A stretch of 64,000 nt of DNA from Apophysomyces variabilis (GCA_002749535.1 MZZL01000409.1:3240160-3304159); one strand, 5' to 3'. Shown: positions 12,362 to 25,025, counted from the first letter of the stretch. Notes: a model not told the origin generated them from the sequence alone. Made by a program: numbers and translations.

Positions 12362-12826
12362 TCACTGGTTCTCGTCCGAACTTTGTGGAGCAACCATTCC
12401 TTCTGGCCACGTCCCATCACTCTGCCAGCCCTGAATCATGATTTTAACCTGAAAACAGAAGAAGAAAAGACAAGCGGGAAGCTATTGTTCATCGCGCGCA
12501 CACGATTAGGTCAGACCCTTTGGACTTACTGCAAATTCCAATGGTAAAGGCTGACTAAGCTTGCGCCTGTCGATCACCAGTGCTTTGAATAGAGCCAACT
12601 GAGTTTCTTTGGTCGAAGATTCCAACCATTCTCTACTCATTGCGCTTGTCGACGATCCGTTGCTTCGGGCCCATGCTGTTTCTGGTTTCTGCGTCCATGC
12701 TTTTCGCCGTGCAAGCCAAGCCTCTAGTCCATATTTCGGAATCTCATTTGCTGATGATGATACTGATTCCATCAGGCTTCGCCAAAGCAGAGAGTTTGTG
12801 CTGCCCAAACAGAAAGCGGCTGCAGT
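12362..12826 (-). CDS. DUF4050 / Gag1-like clamp domain protein (5' end unresolved)
   Basis: Two exons are clear: 12530-12826 and 12362-12448, joined in phase 0. The first contains LLWRSLMESV and GLEAWLARRKAWT. The second holds VKIMIQGWQSDGTWPEG and the stop. The pattern of a W-x-x-RR-x-x-W helix, a PLPLEFAVKIM core and a terminal GW-x-x-DGTWP is how I recall the fungal DUF4050 domain. No function can be stated from sequence. The start is uncertain. An acceptor CCAG precedes 12826, but no upstream donor in the right phase was found. An alternative is a start at 12889 reading through a hydrophobic, pyrimidine-tract-derived segment, which looks more like unspliced intron. Confidence 0.6.
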
Positions 12827-13350
12827 CTGGATCCGAAAAAGTAAAAAAAAAATTGACAAAATGAACAAGAAATTGTGATTCCGACACAATGAACTTTAAA
12901 GTAAAAAAGGTGCATACATACACAAAAAAGAAACTCGCAGCTATCAGAGATTCACCCAATGATGACATTCGCCCCCTTTTTCCAATAGCAAAATACTTAC
13001 TCATCACAGGCATTGAATATTTGCTGTATTTTATTTATCAGATGCTTAGACCAAAGGTCGTCAAGCCAAGCTTTGAGCAGCCTGGCAAAATCAAATAAAT
13101 AATAATTAGCATTGGAAGATATTACTAACATTCATTACCGGAAAAAGGATGTTTTATGCTAACCAGATCAACGTAATGCTAAGTGGGGATTAATATTACG
13201 TAAAATGAAATCGAGCTTGCTGGCACTAGTTGATGTTTTATTTCCGTCATCGATTTGCTTTATGTGGTTTGTAAACGGATGGTATTAACTATTTCCATTT
13301 GAGACGGTTTATCTCTAATATCAAAGAGAAAAGAATATCTTTTTGCAGAT

Positions 13351-16147
13351 CTACAGTTTAACCTCTCCAGCCTGCAAACGGGCATAGTCCTGTGGTGTAA
13401 ACTCTTTGTACGTGTCTCCTTGAAGCCAATACACCGTGTCAGTGATTTTCGACACATCTATTCCCTGGTTTCTAAATTCTACTTTTTGCTGCTTGAAAGT
13501 ACCGGTCAGTTCCATAGCTGGGACGAAACGGACAAAGACTGGAATAGCATAGCGCGGTAATTTTCGCCGGAGATACTGATACAATGCCTTGAAATCAAGT
13601 TTGGCTCCTTGTTGGAGCACAATGGCAGCCATGCCGGCACGGCCATCATGATTCGGAACAAGTGCACCGTACACATTCGCTTCGGCAATTCCCGGAAATA
13701 CACCGATAGCCTGAGCCACCTCTGTGGTTGCTACATTTTCAGATTTCCAACGGAAGGTGTCACCAACACGATCACCAAAGTAGTAAAAGCCATCATGGTC
13801 TAGCTTAAGCAGGTCGCCACTTCGGAAGCATCTATCACCCAGAAAAAGGAAATTTAAGCCAAAAAGTAAAAAAAAAGACTTTTCTTTTTGCGAAATGACC
13901 ACTTACGCATCGCCTTTCTGTAGCACATTTGTCAAGATCTTCTTCTTTGTTGCGCCCTCATTTTTGTAGTACCCACTAAATTGAAGTGGGCTGTCCTTAT
14001 CCAGAAGAACAACGAGTTCACCTTGTTCGCCAAATTTACACTGATAGATGACTTAGATCCTCTATCCATACATGACCCAACACACCCCCCCATGACGTAC
14101 CTGCACGCAGAGACCATCCTTCGTGCGGACAGGCTCTTCGGTAATAGGGTCGATCTTGATCAATTTAAGCTCAGGTCTTACGGCGCGGAAAAGATATCCT
14201 CGATGACCCACTGCCCCGGCACCGAATTCCCCAGTATTCAAGTTAAACAAACTAGTGGGCGCTGTTCCATTTCTGTCAACGGTTTGAATCTATGGACACC
14301 CAGTCAAACGTACCTTCAGTAGCGGCATAAAACTCGCAAATGGAAGGGATACCGAATCTTAAAAAAAGTGTGATGAGCATTGGTAAGCAGAGACAGGGAT
14401 AGAGGAAAAGCCTGAGTGGTTTACCTTTCCCGGAAACGATTCCACACATCAGGCCGCATTCCATTGCCATACACAAGCCGGACACGGTGATTGCGCTCCT
14501 GGGGATGGCTTGGTTGACTAAGAAGGTATCTGCAGAATTCACCAATATACTAAGGTATTTGAACCCCCATTATTTGGTTATGGCACTTGTTTGGAAAGTG
14601 TAGGGAGGCGGACGCTTACCGTAAACACGGTTACTTGATGTTTCACACAATCATCCCAAAATCGACTTGCGGAAAATTTACGTCCAAGTACAATAGAGCC
14701 GCCGGCCTGGAGCGTTACCAGAGTGCTCACAATAACTAGAAGCCTTTGTCAGCCTTTCTTTTTCTTTTGCCCAATGCGGAGAACTGGGTTTATATCCCTT
14801 ACTTCCTGAACTGTGATAAAGCGGTAATACGCAGTATACCCTATCATGGGGTTGTAACGTGGTAACACCAGAGAACATCATCATGGCCACTGTTATACAT
14901 GAAGTTAATCACACAGTTGCTTTCTGCTTATTTTATGGCGCTTTCTGACTTACTTGTTACCCGGGCATGTTGACTGATAGCCGCCTATAATAGTTGTGCA
15001 AAGTCACTATTACCGCCTGCAGAAATTTCTGGGGTTCTGACTCCTTACCTTGGGCATTCCTGTAGTGCCGCTACGTGCAGGATTGAAATAAAAGCAGAGA
15101 AGGTTAGGACAAAATCTATTCGATATCTGGTTTTTGCTTTACCTTGTGTAAATCAGCATCCCCGCAGATGTGTTATCGATGCCTTTAATATATTCTTCGC
15201 TCGTATCTTTATCTGAATACTTGGCAAGGAAAGAAGGGGTGATAGTCGGCGCAAAGTCGAGCGGCGGGAGTTCTTGTTCCTCGGTTGCCTCGCCATAAGC
15301 GTAGAGCGAAATGCCTAAGCTGTTCAAATCTTGACTGACTGTTTGAACTTGCTTCCCGTAGACTGGGTCGAAAATAAACTTATGTGCATTGGCAATTTTA
15401 ACACAATGAAGCAAGGAATCCTCGGAAAGATTGGTATTGATTAAGGATGGAACGGCGCCGATCTTCATGATAGCAAACAGCAGGATATAGAACGTTGGGT
15501 GGTTCTGGAGCATCATGCATACAACATCTTTTCTAATTCTGAGCAACGGCAACGCACCACCCCTGTAGTAAGCTTACCATTCTTTTTCACATGTTGTGCA
15601 AGAAGCCAGTGAGCCTGATATTTTGTATTAGCTCTTTGCCTATTTTCTCTTTCAAGTAATTTGGGGTCGTTCTAGGCTTACCAAACGATTTGATGCTAGA
15701 AAATACAAATGTTAAGTAAAACGGAATATGTTTGGGGTAAGAATTAGGTTTTTCTTTTTACCTTTCTCGAGTTGTCTAAAAGTGTACTGTTTGTTTTCAA
15801 AATACACAAACACGCGATCGGGAGTGGCCTTAGCTTTGTCCTTGAAGCGGTAATAAAGATGGAGCCTGTCTGACCAAGTCCAGTAGCGGATGCTAAATTA
15901 AGCATGTCAATAAGCAAAAAAAAAATAGTCTTTTTTTCTTTGTCATACTATAGTTGTGCTGCAAGCCCGGTCCGCATTTGATGCCAATCTCGGCTAAGCA
16001 GAAGACGGGAATCCAGGTACATACTACCAAGAAGCCCACCAATACCTGCAGCAGCAACTCCTAGATACGGATCTGGAAAGGCATAGCGATTGTTAGATTT
16101 ATGTTTCTGTCTATAGAAGAAAAGGACACGGAATTACTTGAGTCCAT
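13351..16147 (-). CDS. FAT1: Very long-chain fatty acyl-CoA synthetase / fatty acid transporter (FATP, Fat1-like)
   Basis: Fifteen exons, from the 5' end: 16138-16147, 15949-16072, 15762-15892, 15682-15695, 15578-15614, 15143-15527, 15049-15070, 14954-14984, 14803-14889, 14620-14735, 14425-14549, 14310-14357, 14101-14272, 13907-14040, 13351-13831. They sum to 638 residues in consistent phase. The enzyme activates imported and very long-chain fatty acids with ATP and CoA. Visible motifs are the AMP/ATP loop [10 protein letters not shown] at about 232-241, FYAATEG at about 370, and the FATP signature [20 protein letters not shown] with YAIPVFVRF and TGTFKQQK near the C terminus. A hydrophobic N-terminal segment ([18 protein letters not shown]) should anchor it in the ER, lipid droplet or peroxisome membrane. 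It ends in VKL, a weak peroxisomal-signal-like tripeptide; yeast Fat1 ends IKL. Exon 4 is 14 bases. The exon 6 acceptor (AAAAG) and the donor after exon 12 (GTTTG) are non-ideal. Confidence 0.93.
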
Positions 16148-18033
16148 GGTTTGGGATTCTTGAAAGGGGAAAGAAACGAAAAAAAAGAGTGGGGTATAAA
16201 GGGTCAGACAACAAATTAAATACAAATCCTGGTTTTTATATCACATGCAACATATCATCCGAACAGTGTGTAGCGCTTGACACGAATTCCTTATTTGATG
16301 AGCGGGAATAGTCATTTTCGTCAAGACATGTAGCTTGAATTGCACCATATTTGGTTAGTTTAATGGCGGAACATCAATAGGAAGAAGCAGATTTGCTATT
16401 GGACGTGCGCAATTCCTTCTGTTTAGTCGATTCACTGTGTCTGGCCGGAGCCTTATCGATCAAACTGTTCAATGAAGGAATAGTATGATCTGGGCTACCT
16501 CAAAAAGGACAGGTATAGCTGACCATGAAATTTATATAGAGAAATAGACGTGTAAAAGTTTAGATCGAGATGGGAATTGTAATTGCTTAAGAGGGAGGAA
16601 AACAAATTTTAATTTACTGCATGGAGTTGTCAACGATCCTTTGACATCGATCAATGACTAAGCTCCGTGATGAGGTGATAATGATCGACGATGCCTTGAT
16701 GATCTTTGCCGTCAAGTTTTGAAGAAACTTTTATATCAAAGTCATTCTCTCTGGCAACGTAGCTGCTTATGCGATCATCCTAGAACTCTTAATTTGATAT
16801 TCGTTTCAGTATCTCTGGGCTTTGCTTTGGGTAAGAGTCTTACAGTGTTAAGCTTTCTTTTTAAAACATAGAGGTGATCTGCGGATGTATCATCTAAGTG
16901 AATGAGAAGAATTTAACGCCAACTTTCATGATGATTCCCTTTCTCAATTCCAACCATTAGAGCCTTCATTAATAGCAATAATTCGTACATGTAGAAAAAG
17001 GACAAGTGCGACGTACATAAGATGACTACAGGATGGGAATGGCTAATACATGATTAACGATCTGTTGCGCGATCAATGTTCGTCTAACAACCTTTACTGA
17101 TACAGCCTTTATATGACACGATATGTAGATATAATGATGAAGAAAGTGTCCTGCTTTCCGTTTTTCTGTCAAATTGCCACTATCACGTAGCACGTATGAG
17201 TCATCCACATACTGGACATCAGACATGATAATTAAGATGCAACATGTCTTTTCGATAGATCCGTGATAGATCGTCTTGTTGGGCATATGATGGGGATAAC
17301 TATCACTGAAACCTTGTCTATTTCCCGCAAAAAGGCTTTCATCATGGGCGATCACATTGCGTATCCTCTTTCTTTGTTGTCTTGATTTTATCCTGAGCGA
17401 TCTTTTGTTCTAAACCTTGCAATGCGCTCAAATATACCGTTAGCTGTTTTACATGGCAAATCCGCCCCTAGGAGGAACAAATCAAGACTAGTGGTCAGCT
17501 ATGAGGAGTGTCTTGGGTACATAGGAGCAGGATACAAAAGGAAGATTTTAAAAAGTTATTCGCCGATTACATCAAGCTGCGAAAGAGAAAAGCGGAACCA
17601 GAAGTTTCCGAATATCCACTTATTGATGAGGTGCAACCGTCAATCTTACAAGGCGGAAAGGCCAAGGATAGGTTCCGCGACATTTTCAGCAGGCAGAGGA
17701 AGCTTAGAATAGAGAACTTCATGAGTGATAAGAACATCCAGTGCTCGTCATCTTCTATCAAATTTAGCAAACCATAAAAGGTGCTGTTCATAATATCGCG
17801 ACCGAATGGATCGCGTACATTGAGCAAACATACAAAAGTATCGCGTCAGCCAATGCAAGTTGTGAGAATACAGTGACACTTATTAAAGTATCAGCTCTTC
17901 TCGTTCTGTTCCATTTGATAGGTTTTTGCTTGGATATCATCGCAAAGCAGTAAGGCCATGCTATTTTATTGCTATTTCTATCTTAGATCTTAGCAGGATC
18001 TAGACTATGTACAGTAAACGCGCGGCTACTTTC
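16148..18033. other. 1.9 kb gap; possible decayed ORF at about 17.5-17.97 kb
   Basis: There is no recognised gene. The plus strand at 17508-17777 has an open frame with EDFKKLFADYIKLRKRKAEP, and a different frame continues to about 17963 (VSALLVLFHLIGFCLDIIAK, membrane-like). The minus strand at 17567-17827 is also open. One frameshift or a tiny intron would be needed to join the plus-strand parts, so it could be a gene remnant. The rest shows nothing supported. Confidence 0.3.
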
Positions 18034-18122
18034 TTTCAACCTTGAGCGTTCTGTTACGGTACTGTCGTAGCGCGAAACTCGTCCCTACTCAGCGCAAAGT
18101 TATCCTGCTCGCTGGCTCAAAA
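18034..18122 (-). repeat. Short dispersed repeat, copy A
   Basis: Read on the minus strand, this begins CTTTTG..CCAGCGA, continues GATAACTTTGCGCTGAG, and ends ACGCTCAAGGTTGAAA. The same blocks occur in the same order at 34140-34204 on the plus strand. This copy has about 24 extra bases between the last two blocks. It overlaps the final codons and stop of the PacC gene. The nature is unknown; a miniature element or a transposon end is possible. Confidence 0.65.
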
Positions 18123-20199
18123 GCAGATTACTTGAAACACTTTCACTATTTTTCTTCCTCCTAGCATAGCTCTCATTCACCCATTTCTCAATCTGTCGTA
18201 GCAATTCCACATGTTGGGCTGTATTCCCCTTCGAACTCGTATCCGTTCTCTTTTCATCTACAGGTTTCGGGTATAGCACGGTTCGCTTTTCCGTATCGCA
18301 TTTCTCTTCCGAAAGGCTTTCTTCTCTGAGCTTTTCGATGGAGAGATCCTCGAAATCGCTCACAAGAAGATCCAAGACATCCTTTGCAACAGAAGCCTTC
18401 TTGTCAGACATACGATTCTCATTCTCATTCTCATTCTGCTTTCCTTCCTCCTTCTTTTCGCCTGTGCTTTTCGATGCATCGGCAATGGTTTTCGGCGGTT
18501 CAGTGGTGGTATCTCCTGAACTAGTAAAGACGTTAACCAAGGTTGCCATGTTCTTCTTTTCTTCATGCTGTATGGTTGCTTTAACAGGTTTGAAGGATTC
18601 TGAAGCTTCCTCTTTTTGCGACTCGCTTCCAGCTGGGTTAGGTGAGAGTGCTTTGTATTTGGCTGAATCCTTTCCGCTTGTGAAATTCAATGAAGTACGA
18701 ATCTCCGGCTCGAACCCACTAGTTGCTATTCCCGGAACTGCTGTATAGTGGTATCTAGAGCCAGTCATCATTCCAGCAGCTCCCATGTATGCTGAAACTG
18801 GTTGATGAGGGGATGTCTGCATAGGATAGCCCATTGCGTTAACGGTTCCAATCTCTGGGGTAAATGGTACATCGCCATAAATATTGTTTGTAGCAGAAGT
18901 GTCAAACTCCATTGGCATAGGGCCAGGAGGCATGGGATGAGATCTAACATACATGTCCTGTTCCGGTGAAGGGTACAATGCGGAACAGCCAGCTGCCGTT
19001 GGTACAGATTCAGGTGGGGAGAAATTGAACGACTGGAGCATCACGTTCGTATAATCAGAGTATGGACTGTATGTATATGAGTGTGCGTTCTCGCATGACA
19101 TGGAGCTGTGCGTGTAGTTATTGTTCATGGGCTCTCCATGGGTTGCAGTTCTGGGATCAAGATAGCTGACAGGTGCAGCAACTCCATCCGATTCAATGCT
19201 ATTCAGAATTTGTTGAACTCGATGATTTACTTGTGCCAGTTGCTGATCGTTGTCAATGTCGATGTTTAGCTGTTGTGGACTAATGCCGTCTGTATCCATC
19301 AAGTTCCTCAAGGCATCTAATCGACTTGCAATATCTATGAACGAGCAAATTTAGTACGGAACAACGCATTAATTCTTTCTCAATTACCATGGTTGTATTC
19401 TGCTTTAATATGTGGTTCGGGAAAGATCAAACTGTTCAATATTTGCTCAGCGTTGTATGTATCATATGAAGGGAAGTCGAAACTAGGGTCGAGGCTTTGG
19501 TGGGGAAAAGGAGTGGTCGGTTCCGGCTTTATACTGGGGGAGCTTTGCCGGATACCAAAATGGTCGTAGGAATCCGTCATCGGAGAAGCGCTTGAGCGCA
19601 TCCAACTGTCTTTATCCACAGCAGAAAGTATCAGGCAACTATCTATTATTCACTTTAAGGTTTACCTTCTGAATAGGTACTCTGCGGTGGTGATACTGGG
19701 ACTCTTTGAGGAGAATTATGATCAAAGGATGAGGTAGGTGACAAAGATGTTTCAGCATGGTTGGGTCTAGGTGGGGTAAGGGGATGCACAATTCGAGACG
19801 ATCTCTGCTGAGTGCGCAGAGACGCCGAATGCTCCTCAGTATGTATCTTTTCGTGCTTTTTCAAATCCTGTGGTCGCTTAAAGGATTTGTTACAGAACTA
19901 GTGGAGGGCAAACGGATAAGCATGAACCTTTTTTTTTTTTGGACTCTTCCACTCACGCTGCAATGGTGTGGTTTTAATGGTACATGAACACGGAGATGAC
20001 TGGTTATATGGTCTCTTTTAACGACTGATACTTCGCAACTTTCCCAATGGCAAGTAAGACAAAGGTTGCCGGTTGATTTTCGACCAACATGGTCGTTCGT
20101 AAGATGACTGTAGAGTTCTTCCGGTTCCAAAAAGGTCTTGCTGCAAGACTGCCAACGACAAACTAGCAACTCGTTGTCCATATCAAGATTAGAACTCAT
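18100..20199 (-). CDS. PACC: pH-response zinc-finger transcription factor PacC/Rim101
   Basis: Four exons (19957-20199, 19666-19897, 19388-19609, 18100-19334) join to 643 residues. Three C2H2 fingers occupy about residues 13-105. They start [10 protein letters not shown] and [20 protein letters not shown], and the third is split by intron 1 (HHCS then [19 protein letters not shown]). This spacing and the third finger are diagnostic of PacC, which binds GCCARG and activates alkaline-expressed genes after proteolysis. The remainder is disordered and serine/proline-rich, as in the regulated C-terminal region. Two LYPxP segments (LYPSP, LYPKP) resemble, but do not match, the YPxL/I motif bound by PalA/Rim20. 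An acidic helix ([17 protein letters not shown]) lies near residues 545-565. The last codons (LLLSQRAG) fall inside a dispersed repeat. Confidence 0.94.
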
Positions 20200-22430
20200 T
20201 CAAACGGAATCGGCTGATTGATGAGAGACAGAAAAAGAGAGAAAAAGAGAGAGAGCGGGAGAGAAAAAAAAAAGGTTAGCAGAATTGGAAAGCGCAGCAA
20301 GCCGATTCTTAACCCAGTCTGGGATTTCGCTATTTGCCGCCGGGACTCTTTTTTTTTTTAGTATGGGGTGGGGCTTGTCTATTCGCATCAGCTACGTTGT
20401 CCAATTTTCGCTAAAATGACGTAGTTTACTGTAATTCCCACCAGTTTCACTAGCTCAACGAAGATACACAGACACGCGCTCCTTCTTTTCATAACAATAA
20501 CATACAGAAATTCAATAAATCCCAATATGAATCAACATTTACTAAGGCAATTGACTGCTATCGCTGTCAGGCACGAAGTACTCTTGTTTTTCAGACTTGC
20601 CATCAACAAGACAAAAAAAACCTTTAGGCTGCAGAGCGTGCAAGCGAGTAATTAACCATCCTAACTCAATAGCTCAGAAGATAAAAAAACAATATCCAAA
20701 AATATCCAACATGCCACCAAAGGCTAGTAGTTAGGATATTCTGCATATATAGTACTTCTGATCATCCATGGCATGACAAAGTCGAGTCCAGTCAAAGTTT
20801 CAAGAGAGGTATGCGTGATAGATTGGATTCAGAGTCCTACAGCAGGACAATTAAATACGATCTGCCGACATCAAGCTCAGCCTTCCAACAACGCCAAGCA
20901 AATTTGCAAGATGCGACTTTATTTTTGGAAACACAGCACACAGATGACATACCAGGATTTTTATATTGAACAGGTGGGCCACTTGGGAACTTCTTCACTT
21001 CCGATCCCCATAAGGTAAAAATGGGTAACCCACGGTTAGGCAAAATCCCAACTTCGGAGACTACAGCAACAACGAAGAGAGCATTTGTGTTACTTAGTAC
21101 AAAACATGATTACAACTTGGTTTAGTATGAATCGATGTTGCTGACAGAACAGTGTTTGACAAGGGATTTGTGACCATGATACGGATAGAATCCAATATTG
21201 CTGCTCCTATTCCAGTGAAGCACAGTAGCACTGATTGCTCAGACAGGATATGCTCACGCTGGCTGACAAAATGTATTGCTTCAGGGCAGTGTTTTTCTTA
21301 ACTTTCGTTGAAAGACAGGCCGTCCTTCCATACACTATTCATATACACAAAAGATCCTGCTGCTTTTGTTTTCCATTGAATTAACATATCTAATAGATGG
21401 AACAGCACTAGTTTTCTTCTTCTTTAGTGGAAACACGACAATTCAACAGTTCACCGGAGCCATTCTATTACAGAATAACACTTATAGTTCATTTTATTTG
21501 TATCGTCCACGTGGGAGGAGAATGCTGAGAAGCGCACTTCGGTGAAACAGTCTCCATCCTCAAACTTTGTCTGATGGCTACTTCATACCTTCGTCCTAAT
21601 GCACATTTCTCGTAGTTTGGGTTTCAATACACGGTTGCTTTATGATCAGTTTAATTCATCTATCCCGCGCTTTCATGCCGTCTGTCACGATAACGAGAGC
21701 GGAAAGCTTACCGAGATTGCAATTACAGATATCATTGGATCAAAACCACATTTATTCACTGGATACTCCTACTTATAGGTATTCATTGTATGTATGTACG
21801 TTTCCTAAACCTTGGATCATGAACAGTGTGTATGTCTAAACATCGTTTCGGTCCTGCCCCAAGAAATTTGCTTATTAGCAATGAGGAAGGTATATCGACA
21901 CCATTAGCGAGTGTGACAGTATCAATGGCTTGTTCCAAAAATCAATGTTAATTATAAAAGAAAAACACAGTGATAAAGGAGCAAATTCCTTTGAGAGGTC
22001 TATGGAAAAACATCTATGGTCTTTTCAACCAAGCGCCTGAAGTCACTGACGAAAAGAAGAATGGATAAGAAGTCTTTACGTGATTTTCCTGGTATTTTTG
22101 TTTCACAAAGCAGCTAAATAAAATACACGCAGTTGATGGAGCAGTGGAACGTAGAAAGAGTGTCATGTTATGTTACTGACATGCGAGGTTTATCATTAAC
22201 CCCATCTACCTCTGCAGGACGTCGCATTCTGACGCAAAAAGTTATTTCAAACAGCGCAAAAACTTTGAAAAAACTGGTAGGTCCGGGGTGCGTATTAAGA
22301 TCTCTAAAGGTTTGGCTTTTCGAGGAGCACGATTTCGCCAGAACTGCCCGTGCTCTAGCGTACATTATTGTAAGCGTTGAAACAAGACGTGTATCATTTT
22401 CTAGGCGACTAAATTCTAGTATGTAGGGAA
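20200..22430. other. 2.2 kb intergenic region between divergent PACC and MIC60
   Basis: It holds the promoters of both genes. A purine-rich AG/GA stretch (about 20226-20265) lies just upstream of the PacC start. A CACGTG E-box sits near 21508. Short ORFs (20773-21018, 21642-21839, 22133-22426) have no domains and no shared frame. I see no gene. Confidence 0.45.
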
Positions 22431-24287
22431 ATGTTGAGAACTTCGAGGATCTGTAACAGTGGGCTTGTTCAATCGGCCAGAATTTTCGGCAGTAGACGTG
22501 TTGCAGGAACCGTATTAAAGGTAGTTAATTTTATACTTTCTTCTGCACAAAAAAGAAACTGAACAACTACAAAGCGATGTGAAAGTACTGCTGCTGAGGT
22601 TCCCAAGAAGAAGAGTGGGTCCATTGTGGGCAAACTGGCTGCAGTTACTGTCGTTGGTACCACGGCCTATGGTGCTGCTGTATATTACGCCACCCAGGAC
22701 GAACAATTCCGCGACACCTTCAAGTCATATGTACCTGGCGGGAAACCATCACTCGAATTTATCGAAGATTTGCAGAAAAATCAGGATCTTCACAACTACC
22801 GTAGCCAAATGACCGATTTCCAGAAGCAAGCCGGAGACTACATGGACATTGCAAAGAAGTACGGCAATAAGGCTGTGGAATCCTCTAAAGAAGCATATGA
22901 GTACGTGAATGACGCGTATCAAAAACTATCCGGTCAGAAAGAACTCCCCCGTCTTCCTGATTTTAATAGCAAGAAACCGGAAGAAGCACACATTATCGCG
23001 AACGAACCAGTAAAAGCTGAGATCAACATTACTAGCGAGAAGGAACAAAAGAGTCCTGTGGTTCAAGTTGCAATTGAAAAGCCTGACCCGATCGTCGTCA
23101 AAAGAGTGCAATCGGACAATGCCATTGTTTCCGAGCTTTCTCAGATTGTCACTGAACTCGCTGTTATTTTGAATGACGCAGGGCTGGCAAGCAAAGGACG
23201 TACCGTTGTTAAAGATGCTGAACGACAGCTCGAAAATCTCAACCAGCGTTATGCAGCGCTGGACGCTGAACAGACCACTATTTTGAAGGCGATCGAACAG
23301 TTAAGACAGCTTGCCGATAAAGTGGAAGTAGATATGGATGAGTTCAGAGCTGCAGCTAGAAACGCGATTCAAACCACTCACTCCGAAACAGCTGTCCGAA
23401 TTGAAAGTAAGGTAGCCGAGTTGCAGGAGCAGTTCGTGAAGACAAAAGCAGACATGAAGGCCAGATTTACTACAGCATTGGCAAACCAATTAAACGACCA
23501 AAAAGAGAGACTACAGCGTGAACGCGAAGATGCACTTTCTGCACAAGCTTCCGAGATGCAACGCCAATTCATTGGAAAGGTCAAATTGCTTGTAGAACAA
23601 GAGCGTGCAGGACGCTTGAGTAAGCTTGAACACATTAGCCAGCGATACAAAGCCATGGAACAGCAATCAATTTGCAACGCCGATGAATTAGACAAGTCTC
23701 GTCAATATCATTCGATTTATGTAACTTTAGGTGCTCTCCAAGATGTGATCGAAAGCCCTCACAAGCAGCCATTTGTGCAAGAGCTTGAAGCGTTGAAAAA
23801 CAGTGCAAAGGAAAGCACCATTCTGCAAACCGTTCTTTCCAGTATTCCCCGAGAAATTGCTGAGGAAGGCATTGAATCAGCTAACGGACTGTCCGCGCGA
23901 TTCGAAACCATTGCCGAGCAGGCTCGACGAGTGGCATTGGTGCCGGAAGATGGCGGCTTCGGAGCCCACATTATCAGTATTATCTTGTCCAAGCTGATGT
24001 TTAGGAAAGAAGGACTTGTGCAAGGTGATGATGTTGAAGCTGTCCTTGCTCGTTCGGGCTATTACCTGAAGAATGGCGAACTTGAACTGGCTGTACGTGA
24101 ACTGAATCAGCTACGTGGATGGCCAAAGCGCTTGGCATATGACTGGATTGAATCTGCTCGACGACATTTGGAAGTAAAGCAAGCGCTAGAGGTAATACTG
24201 AATATTGTTTGTTTGGTTTCTTTTCTCACTCGCTTTGCAAAGGTGGTTGAGACGCAAGTTGTCTTATCAAGCATGCTGGATGCTTAA
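22431..24287 (+). CDS. MIC60: MICOS complex subunit Mic60 (mitofilin)
   Basis: Three exons (22431-22520, 22575-24191, 24243-24287) give 583 residues in phase. The protein organises crista junctions in the mitochondrial inner membrane and contacts outer-membrane partners. The N terminus (MLRTSRICNSGLVQSARIFG) is an Arg/Ser-rich presequence. A transmembrane segment follows at about residues 47-68 (VGKLAAVTVVGTTAYGAAVY), then a long charged coiled coil in the intermembrane space (about 150-370). The C terminus has the mitofilin signature: GDDVEAVLARSGYYLKNGEL, LNQLRGWPKRLAYDWIESAR, and the final VVETQVVLSSMLDA from the short last exon. The length is typical of fungal Mic60. Confidence 0.95.
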
Positions 24288-25025
24288 ATGGTTTCCGTTG
24301 GAAATATTAGTTCCGTAGACCTATCTGAGACGTAGAATCATAATAGGGCTGATTATTATGCGTATACAAGCCCCTTTCATCGAACATTGATGTCTGAGTG
24401 CTAGACGTACTGTTTATTTAATAGCATTTATGCTGCTTTAAATAAATATTACGTCTGTCATATATAGAAGCTATGGCTGCAAAGTTTGTTAAATACAAGA
24501 GATGGCTCTACGAACCATAGCTTGAAGACTAGTCGTACTTGCAAGACCTGTCTACACTGATGGACGGAAAATTTTCTCTTTAATCCTTGAGAATAGGAAC
24601 ACAAGTGTCGACTGCTGTTGTCATCCTCTCTTCACTGAAGAAGTTTTAGACTTGCAAATGAGGCATCCCACTGAAAGTAACTATGTATCTACTCTTTGAT
24701 TAGATTATTTGAGCTTATGGGTAACTCTAGGCTCGTGTTGCGAGTCGGACATTATGGCAATGCTTAATGGGTGGATGAATAATTTTACCCTACATCTACT
24801 TGATCCAAAAGCTACTCTTGTTCTTCGACGAAGACGGCGTATGGTGAAAGCTTCAGTCATGCATAGTAAGTCACAGCAAATGCTTACTGAATCCCCAGGT
24901 ACATGTGATAAAGACTTCCTTGATCCATATATGAGTGTAACAATAGTCAGGCAATGAAAGACAGCATAGAACAGAATTGTCTTTCTTTAAGATGCAATGG
25001 AAAGACATTGTTTAACAACCAAACT
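24288..25025. other. Convergent 3' region between MIC60 and the WD40 gene
   Basis: AT-rich, with AATAAA-like elements after MIC60 (about 24440). One 82-codon ORF at 24709-24957 has no domain and is treated as chance. Confidence 0.45.

Noticed and set aside
24709..24957. 82-codon plus ORF
   Set aside because: No domain, lies in a convergent 3' region, no splice or conservation support.
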